A DNA stretch of 64,000 nt from Brevibacillus laterosporus (GTDB lineage Bacteria; Bacillota; Bacilli; Brevibacillales; Brevibacillaceae). The notes under the pieces are model-generated. The model saw only the letters and a list, made by a program, of their open reading frames with translations. It searched no databases and had not been told where the DNA came from. This document shows, one piece after another, positions 1 through 8,918 of this stretch (position 1 is the stretch's first letter; every line of letters begins with the position of its first letter). The position numbers and the translations under genes were made by a program. Where the stretch lies: the NCBI RefSeq assembly GCF_030489605.1, contig NZ_JAUKFY010000009.1, positions 62,001-126,000 on the forward strand, read 5' to 3'.

Positions 1-1
1 T

Positions 2-436
2 TCACTCTACTTTCCTCGTTCCCAAGCAAAAAGAAAGGAATGGATAGAGGAACAAGCTGAGGAAGAAGACGAGTTTCGATTTATTGCCATAGATCAGAAC
101 AATGAGGTTGTAGGCATGATCGAAACCTTTGATTGTGATAGGAGAAATGGTACGTTCGATTACTATTTAGCCGTCTTTGATCCTCATCGGGGCAAAGGCT
201 ATGCAACAGAGATGATCGTGATGGTTATGCGATTTTTCTTTTTAGAACTGTCCTATCAAAAAGTGAACACTACCGTTTATTCGTTTAATAAGCCTTCTAT
301 CTGCATGCATGAAAAACTAGGATTCGTTAAAGAAGGACAGCTACGAAATATCATTTTTACAAAAGGAGCCTATTATGACGGCATCTGCTTCGGAATGACA
401 AGACAGGAGTTCGAAACTTTATACGGTAATGACTGA
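2..436 (+). CDS. GNAT family N-acetyltransferase, 5' end outside window
   Basis: This is the C-terminal 144 codons of an acetyl-CoA dependent N-acetyltransferase; the reading frame is open from base 2, so the start lies upstream of the window. The acetyl-CoA pyrophosphate-binding loop is visible as HRGKGYATEM (about residues 62-71 of the visible part), followed by the typical RimJ/RimL-like stretch with KVNTTVYSFNKPSI and EKLGFVKEGQLR. The frame ends at a TGA and is followed within 40 bases by a strong hairpin. Substrate cannot be told from sequence; RimJ-like members modify protein N-termini, others small metabolites or antibiotics. Confidence 0.85.
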   Translation, partial: SLYFPRSQAKRKEWIEEQAEEEDEFRFIAIDQNNEVVGMIETFDCDRRNGTFDYYLAVFDPHRGKGYATEMIVMVMRFFFLELSYQKVNTTVYSFNKPSICMHEKLGFVKEGQLRNIIFTKGAYYDGICFGMTRQEFETLYGND

Positions 437-463
437 TATTCTTTGATAGGGTACTCTCCCAAA

Positions 464-512
464 ATAAAAAACACCCCGCCAGAGCATTAGCTCTGTAAGT
501 GGGGTGTTAATG
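464..512. terminator. Bidirectional terminator between convergent genes
   Basis: Arms AACACCCC (470-477) and GGGGTGTT (501-508) enclose a second small stem (CAGAG/CTCTG). An A-rich run on the left gives U-runs for minus-strand transcripts. It sits between the convergent acetyltransferase and siderophore-binding genes. Confidence 0.8.
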
Positions 513-518
513 CGTTCG

Positions 519-1499
519 CTACTTTTTATTTTCCTTGCTTCTTTCCAGTAGCATGTCAACGATTAGATCAATCTGTCCAGTAATAGCGATTGGATCATAG
601 CGATAAAACGTATCAAAATCGTTATAGAATAACGTATTGTTTTTAGAAGCTTTTAGATTTTTCCAAACAGCTGAGGATTTTAATTGCTCAAATGCTTCTC
701 CCTTTTTCTCAGGATCATAGGTTGTCAAGAACATGTAATCAGCAGCATATTGCGGCAGCATTTCCATGGATAGCTGCAGCGTCTGTTCCTCTGTTTTGTT
801 CTTGGCATGCGGCATTGTAAGCTTCAGTGCGTTGTAGATTGCCTGTCCGCCTCGACCAGCGTTGTCTCCGAAAATCCACAGCTCTCCCTTATCGGTCAGC
901 TCATAAAGTCCAAAGGTAGCATTCTCGTCAATAACACCCTTTAGCTTCTCGCGACCCTCCGCAGCCTTTTTATCAAATGCAGCGATAAATTCCTCTGCCT
1001 TTTCCTTTTCGCCGACAATGTCCCCAAACAATCTGACTGTTTCATAGATGTTAGCGGCCGTCCCATATGGGATGTGCAGGGTAGGAGCAATTTTGGATAA
1101 TGCTTCATAGTTTTCATCCTTCATAACAACAATCAAATCAGGCTTTAGCTGCAATGTTTTCTCTGTACTAATAGGCTCTCCGATATCAGTAGCCCCTTTG
1201 AGGAGATCGGTTAAGAAGGGATTTTTGAAAGCAGTTGGCTCAACACCGACAACATTTGCCCCCACAGAAAGCAATTCCCCACCGTAAAAATCAGTAACGA
1301 TTCGTTTTGGCTTTACTGGAATTTTGACAACTCCCTTTTTAGTCTCAAAACTGCGCATTCCCTCAGCAGCGGTTTCTGTTTCCTTTGCTGCAGAAGCACC
1401 ATTGCTTGTTGTGCTACTTGTGTTGCCGCAAGCAGTCATCAAAACCAACAGCATGATAAGCATCGCTGTAATGAAGAAAAATGATTTTTTCCTTAACAT
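519..1499 (-). CDS. Iron-siderophore ABC transporter substrate-binding lipoprotein
   Basis: A 326-aa FecB/FhuD-type (helical backbone) binding protein that captures ferric siderophore outside the membrane and hands it to an ABC permease. The start is placed at the ATG at 1499 because GGGGAGG lies 5 bases upstream and the protein then begins with a lipoprotein signal (MLRKKSFFF, lipobox LMTAC). The body shows the family pattern RIVTDFYGGELLSVGANVVG, then EKTLQLKPDLIVV and a C-terminal GQIDLIVDMLLE. No permease or ATPase gene is adjacent, so it is an orphan binding protein here. A classical Fur box overlaps the promoter region, so it is very likely repressed by iron. The exact siderophore is unknown. 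Confidence 0.9.
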   Translation of the reverse strand: MLRKKSFFFITAMLIMLLVLMTACGNTSSTTSNGASAAKETETAAEGMRSFETKKGVVKIPVKPKRIVTDFYGGELLSVGANVVGVEPTAFKNPFLTDLLKGATDIGEPISTEKTLQLKPDLIVVMKDENYEALSKIAPTLHIPYGTAANIYETVRLFGDIVGEKEKAEEFIAAFDKKAAEGREKLKGVIDENATFGLYELTDKGELWIFGDNAGRGGQAIYNALKLTMPHAKNKTEEQTLQLSMEMLPQYAADYMFLTTYDPEKKGEAFEQLKSSAVWKNLKASKNNTLFYNDFDTFYRYDPIAITGQIDLIVDMLLERSKENKK

Positions 1500-1532
1500 G
1501 GAGCCTCCCCTATATGTACTAACAAGATTTTT

Positions 1533-1551
1533 GATAATGATTATCATTTTC
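1533..1551. promoter_or_regulatory. Fur box upstream of siderophore-binding lipoprotein gene
   Basis: GATAATGATTATCATTTTC matches the 19-bp Fur consensus closely, with the core dyad GATAATGATTATC. It is 34 bases upstream of the lipoprotein start codon, the right place to block the promoter when iron is plentiful. Confidence 0.85.
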
Positions 1552-1620
1552 GTAGTAAATGTATCAGACAACGATATCTAGTGTCAATATGCAGATTCCA
1601 CTGAATAACAAAACCCAAAA

Positions 1621-2256
1621 TCATATTCCCCGTATTAGCTTTTCAGCCCTTTTATCCTTTTTCATTTCTCGACTTGAATCTGTATAATCAGTCCATGAGT
1701 CCAGGATTACTCTTGGCTCTGCCTCAATTATATCTTTTGCCTTTTCTAAATTCCCTTGTTTGAAAGCAGCGATAATGGAGATTAAATCCGTACGATCTAA
1801 CAATTTTACATGGTTAACCCCCGCCAAAGTCTCACATGAATCCGTATATGCAGATGTTGCAATCAAAATGGACTTTTTCGCTTTATAAAATCTCATTGAG
1901 GAATATACCTCTTGCACACCACTAATTCCTACTAAATTATCAATCTTATAACGTTTTGCTTGCACGACATTACGAATCCCAGAGCGATCTGTAAAAACTA
2001 GGTCAGCCCCAAAATCTCTGCTCCCCACTGTTTTATAAACCTCTTTATAGCCTAAAGCATGAAACAGTCTGTACAGATATATCTCAAATTCGGAGCCATC
2101 AAGCATTTTATCTATATCATGGATATCGATAGACAATGGATCAATATCTTTCGTTATTTGTCTCGTATTTGGAGATTTTTTGAGGAAGCCTCCAAATTTC
2201 AGAAATATTGCAACACCTATAATCAGAATTAAAAGCAAGAAAAAAATCAATTCCAT
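1621..2256 (-). CDS. Membrane-anchored Mrr-like restriction endonuclease-fold protein
   Basis: 211 aa with one N-terminal membrane segment (MELIFFLLLILIIGVAIFL) followed by an Mrr_cat type PD-(D/E)xK fold. The catalytic-looking residues are in GSRDFGADLVF (Asp) and VVQAKRY (QxK), with an upstream conserved helix EFEIYLYRLFHALGY. The ATG at 2256 is preferred over a TTG six codons upstream because AGGAG lies 8 bases before it. Family members of this layout cleave foreign or modified DNA, but a membrane-tethered form may act in DNA uptake or quality control; the substrate is not known. It stands alone, with an unrelated pseudogene upstream. Confidence 0.75.
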   Translation of the reverse strand: MELIFFLLLILIIGVAIFLKFGGFLKKSPNTRQITKDIDPLSIDIHDIDKMLDGSEFEIYLYRLFHALGYKEVYKTVGSRDFGADLVFTDRSGIRNVVQAKRYKIDNLVGISGVQEVYSSMRFYKAKKSILIATSAYTDSCETLAGVNHVKLLDRTDLISIIAAFKQGNLEKAKDIIEAEPRVILDSWTDYTDSSREMKKDKRAEKLIRGI

Positions 2257-2395
2257 CTCGTATTCTCCTATCAATGATTTTTCATAGCTAAATATAAAAA
2301 GTAGCTATGATTTGCTTTGAGGACTAGTCCGTATCTACCAATAACCCCCATTTTAATCCTTGATTATTATATAACAATTGTAAAAATAAGTAACT

Positions 2396-2430
2396 TAAAA
2401 AAGAAAAGCACCTCAATGAGATGCTTTTCA
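2396..2430 (-). terminator. Rho-independent terminator, minus strand
   Basis: Stem GAAAAGCATCTC/GAGGTGCTTTTC (one wobble) with a short loop and a run of Ts (TTTTCTTTTTT) on the minus strand. It lies downstream of the frameshifted secreted-protein gene. Confidence 0.7.
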
Positions 2431-2558
2431 TCGTATATATACCTACAGTCCTGACACAGCAACTATTACCATGCTGTCAGAAACAATCTAGTAGTGTTGT
2501 TGTGGCTCCTAATGAATGCAAGTCATTTCATTCTTTTTATTATTCATTCTCCGTAACT

Positions 2559-2845
2559 TTAGAAATATATGAATAATATATCAACTGAATCGCCTATATT
2601 TATATTTTTAAGCACATTAGCAGGCACATTTTCAGTAAAGATTGTAAGCCCCTGATTTGTTTTTCCTGTAACAATTCCTGTATATTTCTCTCTTTGCTGT
2701 TCGAAAAGAGTTTGTTGTGATTACCTACTGGATTAGAAAGACTCGAAGGGATAGCTGCATGCGCTGTTATAACCTCTAACCCTGGAAGATTCGCCCCCAA
2801 TAAGGTTCCGACACTTAATACGCCTGTTAAAACTAGCTTTTTCAT
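2559..2845 (-). pseudogene. Frameshifted small secreted protein
   Basis: The ATG at 2845 opens a clear Sec signal peptide (MKKLVLTGVLSVGTLLGANL ... AHA). The frame runs to about NPVGNHNKLF and then continues in the -1 frame as FEQQREKYTGIVTGKTNQG, TIFTENVPANV and NINIGDSVDILF before a TAA at 2559. The shifted frame has a balanced, protein-like composition, while the original frame degenerates into Leu/Cys runs. One missing base near 2700-2712, around a short T run, explains this. It is either an inactivated gene, a sequencing error, or (less likely) programmed slippage. Product unknown; the C-terminal part resembles a small all-beta extracellular domain. Confidence 0.6.
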
Positions 2846-3257
2846 AGTTGCATCTACTCCATTCACCCATTTGCCATATCTAGTAAAATTTTCATCTAAT
2901 CCCCTTAAAGTTGTAATAATTATAGTTACATATTATTTTGTAAGTAAACAAAAAAACCTTACACTTTTGTAAGGGGAAAATGAATATATAGACACAGATA
3001 TATATAGTGCATTCTTATTGATACATCAATTTCTCTTCTTCGTTTCCTTCCTATTTCTTCAAAAAATCCCCTACAAGCATGCTCCGTTTTCCCTATAGAA
3101 AATCCCCTCCTAGTCAATACAGCAAGGTTTTTTGCTTCTTCCTGTCTACTAAGAGGGGAAAATATCAGAAACGATCTATCATTACTTTTCCACCCTCATA
3201 GGTGATAGCCGCAAATGACTGGCTTTTCTCCATTTTGTATTTCGCCGGATCGTTTCC
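2846..3257. other. Gene-free stretch with minus-strand terminator
   Basis: No convincing gene. A hairpin CCTTAC/GTAAGG at 2958-2975 followed on the minus strand by a seven-T run is a plausible terminator for the chemoreceptor gene. Directly after the chemoreceptor stop, the same frame stays open for 30 more codons and contains a small ATG-started stretch (M..SQSFAAITYEGGKVMIDRF) ending at about 3163. Confidence 0.5.
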
Positions 3258-5228
3258 CTAGATTTTAAACTTTGCCAATAATCCCTGAAGCTCTTCAGCC
3301 ATGCCTGCCAAGGAAGCAGCGGCATGAGTGATTTCCTCCATTGTCGCGAGCTGTTCCTCTGTAGATGCAGAAACCTCCTGCGTGCTTGATGCCGCTGTTT
3401 CTGCTACCTCCGTAATCATTTCCATGGAACTGACCATTTCCCTCGATCCCTCTGACAATTGTTTAATTGCTGCTGTAACCTCCTGTATTTGGGCTGTCAC
3501 CTGCTCCACAGTTACTTGAATCAGTTCGAAGGAATCTCCAGCCGTATTAATCAGGTTGATCCCCTCTTCGGCTTCCCGGGTAGCCAAATCCATCGAATGG
3601 ACAGCTTGATTCGTCTCTTCCTGAATGCTCATAATCAGCTTATCCACTTGTTCAGCCGAATGGGTCGATTGCTCTGCCAGTAATCGGACTTCATTGGCAA
3701 CAACAGCAAATCCCCGACCATGCTCGCCTGCTCGTGCTGCTTCAATAGCTGCATTTAATGCTAACAAATTGGTTTGAGTAGCGATATTTGCGATAACGTC
3801 AACAATTTTACCGATTTCCTCGGAACGCTCACCCAAGCCTTTAATGACGCTTGCCACCTTTTTCACTGTATGATTAATGGAACTCATCTGTTCTACTGCG
3901 GTCTGAATCGAATGACTGCCTTCTGTTGCTTTAACAGATGCTTCAATCGCTTTGGCTGTTACCTCTTCAGAATGGGAGGCCATTTGCTCTACGCCCAATG
4001 ACATGCGCTGTACGGTTTCCGAGGTTTCTTCTACGCTATGAAATTGCTTTTCTACCCCGGAAGCTAATAACTGGATCGTCGCGCTGATTTGTTCTGTTGC
4101 TTTGCTTGTCTGATCTGCATTTGCAGTTAACTCTTCAGCCGAAGCAGCTACCTGATCTGCACTTAAACCTACTTGCCCAATCAGATTGCGAAGATTCGTC
4201 TGCATCTGCTGGAACGATTGAGACAGTAATCCAATCTCATCCTCCCCTTTCACGCTAATCTGTTCAGTTAAATCCCCTTCACTAATTTTACGGGAAGCCC
4301 TTATTAAATTTTTCAACGGTTTGGTAATGGAAAGAATGACGAAGATCATCAAAATTGTACCTGCAAGTAAAGCCACTGCAATAACGACTAGAGTTTGAGT
4401 AAAGATAGGCTGAGCTGCCTCTTGAATCTCGGAGGCGAACATATTTCCGGCTATCTTCCAACCCGTTACTTTATTTGTTTCAAATGCGATAAATTCATTT
4501 GTTTCATCTAGTTTTATCTGACCTGACTTCTGTGCAAATATCTCATCTTCCCATTTCTCCTTAAAATCAGTTCCGCTTTTTATCGTGGGATGAACCAAAT
4601 ATTTGCCTGTTTGATCGATAATAAATGCATAGCCCTGTTGCCCAATTTTAACCTGTTGGACGATCTCAGCCAGATTATCTAAATTCAAATTCATTGCTAC
4701 TACCCCGGAATTGTCCTCAAGTGCTTTCGCAATGGTTACGACCACCTTGCCCGTGGATGCCGATACGTAGGGCTTCGTAATAATAGCTTGTCCTTTTTTC
4801 GCGACAGCTTCCTGGTACCAAGGTCTGTTCCTTGGATCATAGTCGGCCGTCATCTTCTGAATAGGCTCTTGTATCATTACGCCATCTTTGGTTCCTACGA
4901 AAACACTAACCAATTCGGAATGCAGAGCGTAATATTCCTTCAATCTTTCTCTTATGGGAGCTTGCAGTCCCCCTTGTAAAAGCGGTGCGGTGATTTGCTT
5001 GGAAAAGTACGTGATATCATGGATGTTGGGATCTATCGTATCGTTGATAATTTGATCCAGCATATTAACACTTCTGATACCGAAATTGTTAATTTCCTCC
5101 TCCATTTTGTCTGCTGCAACTTGATAAGACATCATACCAATTACGATACTTGGAATGATTAAAATAAGCGCAAAGGAGAAAATTAATTTTCTTCTAATCG
5201 TCAAAGTAAATTTAAATTTCCGTGCCAT
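3258..5228 (-). CDS. Methyl-accepting chemotaxis protein (dCache sensor)
   Basis: 656-aa transmembrane chemoreceptor. A first membrane helix (about residues 14-34) is followed by an extracellular double-Cache ligand domain (about 40-275, with PWYQEAV and [16 protein letters not shown] motifs typical of dCache_1). A second membrane helix (about 280-302) leads into a HAMP domain ([20 protein letters not shown]) and the cytoplasmic signalling coiled coil with the conserved tip [20 protein letters not shown]. The tip binds CheA and CheW; glutamate and glutamine pairs along the coil are methylation sites. Ligand is unknown; dCache_1 receptors of Bacillus often sense amino acids. Monocistronic. Confidence 0.95.
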   Translation of the reverse strand: MARKFKFTLTIRRKLIFSFALILIIPSIVIGMMSYQVAADKMEEEINNFGIRSVNMLDQIINDTIDPNIHDITYFSKQITAPLLQGGLQAPIRERLKEYYALHSELVSVFVGTKDGVMIQEPIQKMTADYDPRNRPWYQEAVAKKGQAIITKPYVSASTGKVVVTIAKALEDNSGVVAMNLNLDNLAEIVQQVKIGQQGYAFIIDQTGKYLVHPTIKSGTDFKEKWEDEIFAQKSGQIKLDETNEFIAFETNKVTGWKIAGNMFASEIQEAAQPIFTQTLVVIAVALLAGTILMIFVILSITKPLKNLIRASRKISEGDLTEQISVKGEDEIGLLSQSFQQMQTNLRNLIGQVGLSADQVAASAEELTANADQTSKATEQISATIQLLASGVEKQFHSVEETSETVQRMSLGVEQMASHSEEVTAKAIEASVKATEGSHSIQTAVEQMSSINHTVKKVASVIKGLGERSEEIGKIVDVIANIATQTNLLALNAAIEAARAGEHGRGFAVVANEVRLLAEQSTHSAEQVDKLIMSIQEETNQAVHSMDLATREAEEGINLINTAGDSFELIQVTVEQVTAQIQEVTAAIKQLSEGSREMVSSMEMITEVAETAASSTQEVSASTEEQLATMEEITHAAASLAGMAEELQGLLAKFKI

Positions 5229-5530
5229 ATTTTTTAAGTTTCCTCTCCATGCATTTTTTTCGTTGTTTTAATGTTTATCGGAAAAAAAATTCACGGAGAA
5301 TATAGCTATCACACATTCTTGCTATGGTAATTAATGACAAGCGGAAAACAGGATGCCTACGGGCCTAAATGGGGTTCCTAGATGATCAAGATAAGGTAAA
5401 AAATGACATAAATTTTCCCTTCTAAAGCTCATGAAAAACGGCAGTATTACTAGACCAATTATCACTTGATAAACAATAGTTAAAAAATTATAATTTAACG
5501 TAAAATTCAATACAAAGGAAGGGTACATAC
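5229..5530. other. Divergent promoter region, no gene
   Basis: AT-rich spacer between the divergently transcribed chemoreceptor and NTF2-like genes. It should hold both promoters; no strong operator or small gene was recognised. Confidence 0.4.
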
Positions 5531-5899
5531 ATGGAGATATTAGAAAAATATATTGAAGCAACGAACACCCACAACTTCAGTGAAGTGAAAAAATTACTGC
5601 ATCCAAATGCCATTTACTACTTTTCCAACCACACCTGTACTACTCATCAAGAAATACAATCATATTTTGAAAACGCTTGGTCCATCATTCAAAACGAGAT
5701 TTATAAAGCCCGAGATATTCAATGGCTACATGTAGGTAATGACTCTGCAACCTGCACGTATACATATTGCTATGAAGGCTATATGAACGGCGAGTATACC
5801 AGTGGGCAAGGAAGAGCGACAAATGTATTCGTCAAAAAATCTGCCGAATGGTTGCTTATTCATGAACATTTAAGTCCTTTGCCTGCAGAAAAGATGTAG
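5531..5899 (+). CDS. NTF2-like (SnoaL/DUF4440 type) small protein
   Basis: 122 aa with the pattern of the NTF2/SnoaL cone fold: an N-terminal helix (MEILEKYIEATNTHNFSEVK), LLHPNAIYYF, a helix QSYFENAWSII, then long strands ending in RATNVFVKKSAEWLLIHEHLS. The AAGGAAGG ribosome site lies 7 bases before the ATG. Members range from isomerases to ligand-binding or accessory domains; the closest visible pattern is the calcium/calmodulin kinase association or DUF4440-type. A specific reaction cannot be assigned. It stands alone and converges on the next acetyltransferase gene. Confidence 0.75.
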   Translation: MEILEKYIEATNTHNFSEVKKLLHPNAIYYFSNHTCTTHQEIQSYFENAWSIIQNEIYKARDIQWLHVGNDSATCTYTYCYEGYMNGEYTSGQGRATNVFVKKSAEWLLIHEHLSPLPAEKM

Positions 5900-5928
5900 G
5901 AAGCTAAACCTTTTGGCGTAGCTTTCGC

Positions 5929-6483
5929 CTATTCACTAACAGCGGCATTTGTAGCAATATACTCTCTTTGGAGAATCCCCATGTGAAAAATGTCGCTCCA
6001 ATTTCCATCTCTAAAAATGTATTCTCGTGAATTTCCTTCGTGCTTAAATCCCACCCTTTCATATAAGGCAATAGCTTTTTTGTTAAAGGAGAATACTCGT
6101 AATGATACGCGGTGCAGGTTTAATTCCAAAAAGGCATAATCCAGTAGCAGCTTCATTGCCTCTGTTCCATAGCCTTTTCCCCAATACGCCTTTTCCCCAA
6201 TGTCGATGATGCATTCAGCATTCCGATTTTTACAATCAATGTGAATGAGTGAGACGATCCCAATAGGGGTTTCCGACTCCTTCTCGATAATCATATAGCT
6301 TTTCGATGTACTTGCTCCCAAAATAACCTGATTCACAAATTCTTCTGTGCTATCAAATGTAAACAGATCAAGAGACGGATTGGTAGTTCGCATCACTTCC
6401 ATATCATTTCTCCATCTATGATAGACAGCTACATCGTCGGCAACCATTTTTCTAAAATAAATTCTTGCAGATTGAAACAACAT
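5929..6483 (-). CDS. GNAT family N-acetyltransferase (RimJ/RimL-like)
   Basis: 184 aa, full length for a RimJ-like acetyltransferase. The N-terminal RLxLRxW-like region (ARIYFRKMVADDVAVYHRW) is followed by the acetyl-CoA loop GKGYGTEAMKLLLDYAF and the C-terminal signature NLHRVSLRVFSFNKKAIALY with YERVGFKHEG. The start has GGGGG 8 bases upstream. It is related in pattern to the partial acetyltransferase at the window start but clearly distinct. The upstream TetR-like gene ends 33 bases before this start on the same strand, so both may be one transcript, with the regulator controlling the acetyltransferase. Substrate unknown. Confidence 0.85.
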   Translation of the reverse strand: MLFQSARIYFRKMVADDVAVYHRWRNDMEVMRTTNPSLDLFTFDSTEEFVNQVILGASTSKSYMIIEKESETPIGIVSLIHIDCKNRNAECIIDIGEKAYWGKGYGTEAMKLLLDYAFLELNLHRVSLRVFSFNKKAIALYERVGFKHEGNSREYIFRDGNWSDIFHMGILQREYIATNAAVSE

Positions 6484-6515
6484 CGCCTTATTCCCCCTTT
6501 TACATATTCCTCAGC

Positions 6516-7139
6516 TTATTTTTCTGCAATCGGACAAAGCATTTCCCTTAATGAAAACAGCAAAACCTCCAATTGCTCCTTCACCTTTGTTTTTTCTGGG
6601 CCCAAATGAGCGGTATCCAGCATTAAACCATCCATAAATGAAATCAGATAAAGCGAAATAGACTTAACTGGAATACGCGGAAAAATATCCCCCTGCTCGA
6701 TTCCTTTGTGAAAAAAAGCGGTTATTACCTCAGCCAGACGTTGATAGCGTACGGTGACATAAGGATAGCTATCTCGATTCTTGCGGTAATTCGTTGATAA
6801 AAAAAACTCCGAATTGGCCAGCAAAAGAGATTGATCAAGTCTTTGCATCTCCTGCTCCTGCTGATTAATCCAATTGGTTATCTGTTGCCAGGACGTGCCT
6901 TTCTCATCTATACGAAAAAACATCGCATCCTTTTCATCTTCAGCATGAAGGAGTTCAATATACACATGCTCGACGTTATCGAAGTACGAATACAAAGCCC
7001 CTCTCGAGACATCTGCCTCGTCCATGATGTCCTGCATCGTAGCTCGTGTATACCCCTTTTTTACAAACACCCGTTTTGCCGCCTGTAACAAATCCATTTT
7101 CTTTTGCTTTTTGTATTCCTCGCTTACTCTTGGAGCCAT
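6516..7139 (-). CDS. TetR/AcrR family transcriptional regulator
   Basis: 207 aa. The N-terminal helix-turn-helix is clear: DLLQAAKRVFVKKGYTRATM then DIMDEADVSRGALYSYF (about residues 16-53), with the recognition helix GALYSYF. The C-terminal half is an all-helical ligand/dimer domain with no close hallmark, as is usual for the family. A perfect 12-bp dyad lies 64 bases upstream and is a likely autoregulatory operator. The acetyltransferase gene follows closely on the same strand. Effector unknown. Confidence 0.9.
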   Translation of the reverse strand: MAPRVSEEYKKQKKMDLLQAAKRVFVKKGYTRATMQDIMDEADVSRGALYSYFDNVEHVYIELLHAEDEKDAMFFRIDEKGTSWQQITNWINQQEQEMQRLDQSLLLANSEFFLSTNYRKNRDSYPYVTVRYQRLAEVITAFFHKGIEQGDIFPRIPVKSISLYLISFMDGLMLDTAHLGPEKTKVKEQLEVLLFSLREMLCPIAEK

Positions 7140-7203
7140 AATAGTTCAAGCCTCCTGTAAAATATACATCGTTGTCGTTTTTGTTGGTATGTTTATTATA
7201 AAA

Positions 7204-7215
7204 GACATTAATGTC
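7204..7215. promoter_or_regulatory. Candidate TetR-type operator
   Basis: GACATTAATGTC is a perfect palindrome, 65-76 bases upstream of the TetR gene start, embedded in a repeated TGTCGTTTT context (a second TTGTCGTTTTTG at about 7171-7182). Position and symmetry suggest self-regulation. Confidence 0.45.
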
Positions 7216-7269
7216 GTTTTCAATAAAAAGAAGTAAAAAGATTCCATTTGATTTTAAAACTCTATAAAA

Positions 7270-7300
7270 AGAAAAAAGAGCAGCTTTATCACCGCCGCTC
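7270..7300 (-). terminator. Terminator after the small secreted-protein module
   Basis: On the minus strand GAGCGGC/GCTGCTC (one G-T pair) encloses a 10-base loop and is followed by TTTTTTC. It is about 50 bases after the 50-codon gene. Confidence 0.7.
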
Positions 7301-7349
7301 CAATATCCTATATTTTATGCTATATGGATGCTTAAGGTTGTCCCATAAG

Positions 7350-7502
7350 TCAGTCGCGTATTTTTCGCTCATACTCAGCGGTAATAAGGTCGCCTGTCAG
7401 CTTATCAGAAAGTAAATAAAGAAGAATATGAAGCTTAGATTGCTGGTCAGGTGATACGTTCTGTTCGATTAGCCAATCATAGTAGGTATTTTTTTCGCGC
7501 AA
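7350..7502 (-). CDS. Small 50-aa protein, TTG start, second gene of module
   Basis: The frame TTG...TGA encodes MREKNTYYDWLIEQNVSPDQ followed by QSKLHILLYLLSDKLTGD and ITAEYERKIRD. A strong ribosome site (GAGGGGG, 8-9 bases upstream) and a start only 23 bases after the preceding stop make translation likely. The sequence is amphipathic helical with no signal peptide, so it should stay in the cytoplasm. The pairing with a secreted helical protein upstream suggests a partner, immunity or regulatory role, but this is inference; I do not recognise the family. Confidence 0.6.
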   Translation of the reverse strand: MREKNTYYDWLIEQNVSPDQQSKLHILLYLLSDKLTGDLITAEYERKIRD

Positions 7503-7525
7503 TAAGGTTCCCCCTCAGCTATTCT

Positions 7526-7996
7526 CTAAGCTACGAACCAGAGAAGCCATTCAATCGCCACAACAATCTCCTGAATTGTTCCATCAGGAAGATTGGAGTT
7601 CGCTTTCAAAAAGTTCCTTACTTGATCCTTTACATAAACAATAGCGTATTCTTCTTTTTGTTCCCACCCTTTGATGAGTCCTTCCAGATGATCTGCTATT
7701 TTATTAGACCATCTTTTAAATGATTGAGCCGCCGCAGGAGATAGCTTACTAATCGCTCTTTCTAACGTAGCGCCCCCTTTTCTAATGTGTTTAATGACTA
7801 TTTGTACACCTTCTTTTGTAATATGAGACTTCCATCCATAGGCCCCTGCCTGTTGTGCCCCAACCTCACTGTTCGGTACTGCTACAGCCTGCTGTGCGGA
7901 GGACGCGGTTGATGCTGAAACGGGAACTGCTAGAGATACAGCCAATAGTGACGTAGACAAAAGACTTACAATCATCTTTTTAGATTGTTTACGCAT
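7526..7996 (-). CDS. Small secreted helical protein of unknown function
   Basis: 156 aa starting at the ATG at 7996, which has GGAGGT 6 bases upstream (an in-frame upstream extension lacks one). A Sec signal peptide ends near VPVSASTASS. The mature part is strongly helical and basic: SHITKEGVQIVIKHIRKGGA, RAISKLSPAAAQSFKRWSNK, HLEGLIKGWEQKEEYAIVYV, ending EIVVAIEWLLWFVA with a hydrophobic aromatic tail. Such composition is seen in secreted pore-forming or bacteriocin-like proteins, but there is no recognised domain. It is followed by a 50-codon gene and a terminator, forming a two-gene unit. Confidence 0.7.
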   Translation of the reverse strand: MRKQSKKMIVSLLSTSLLAVSLAVPVSASTASSAQQAVAVPNSEVGAQQAGAYGWKSHITKEGVQIVIKHIRKGGATLERAISKLSPAAAQSFKRWSNKIADHLEGLIKGWEQKEEYAIVYVKDQVRNFLKANSNLPDGTIQEIVVAIEWLLWFVA

Positions 7997-8863
7997 AAAT
8001 CTACCTCCATTCAAATTCAACTTACACCTTCATCATAATTAGGTAATAAATGTAAGTAAATGGGTCTAATCTATCAAATGTTAACCTTTTACTATACGAG
8101 ATTAACATTTAGTATATGTAATTTATATATAGTATTCGTTAACTGTACAATGTGACTAGATTGATAGAAATCCACCATATTTTTTAGTCATGTAAAAACC
8201 CTGAACTTTTGCTTCAGGGCTTTGTTTTTCTATTTTTATTCCAATTTATGATTACTACTTCTATCAGCATAATCTAGCAGAGAAAGCTAAATACCCTTAA
8301 AGGAACCGGAGTCATTTTATACACATTCATATACCTATACTAAACAAATAGCATTTTTTCCGTCCTCGTTTTTTTGCTTAAACCAAATAGAACAACCATA
8401 CTACACTAACTATAAATACGATTACATTTCTTCAAATTTAGTTTGTAAATAAATTATATAGATGACCAAATACATATGAATCTGAACCATTATACCCAGT
8501 GAAATATGAAAACTTGTCATATTTTGTTTAAAGCGAAAGAGGGTTTCTCCTTTTTTATTTTAAAGGAAAACCTCAAGACACCATGCAAAATACCATATAG
8601 GAGGCAATAAACAGTTTTATCGCATACATGTATGCTTTTTACCGTACAAAAGGATGCCATTAAAATAGCTGGATTCAAGATAACGTCTCAACGTAAAAAA
8701 ACAATATATGGTTGTAAATGAGACGACATTTAGTCAAAAACAACAACTAGTTGTGGATGATGGAAAAATTAGTACAACAGTTGTTTTATACACCAATTTG
8801 TACTGAAAAAGAAGCTAAGGAGAAAAAGGCAAGGGATTTTTTGGTAAAAAAACACATCTTAAA
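7997..8863. other. Long AT-rich intergenic region with an orphan hairpin
   Basis: No convincing gene. It holds a bidirectional terminator-like hairpin at 8199-8219 (CCCTGAA/TTCAGGG, T-rich on both sides), for which no obvious upstream gene exists on either strand, and an inverted repeat CGTCTCA (about 8684-8690)/TGAGACG (about 8718-8725). A small RNA ending at the 8199-8219 hairpin is possible but unproven. Confidence 0.4.
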
Positions 8864-8892
8864 TTGGTTATTTTTGTAATATTTGTTATAAT
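8864..8892 (+). promoter_or_regulatory. Sigma-A type promoter
   Basis: TTGGTT (8864-8869), 17-base spacer, TATAAT (8887-8892). It lies 9 bases before the AGGAGG ribosome site of the following secreted-protein gene, so the 5' leader would be very short. Confidence 0.65.
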
Positions 8893-8918
8893 AAAACAAA
8901 AGGAGGGTGATTCTTTTG

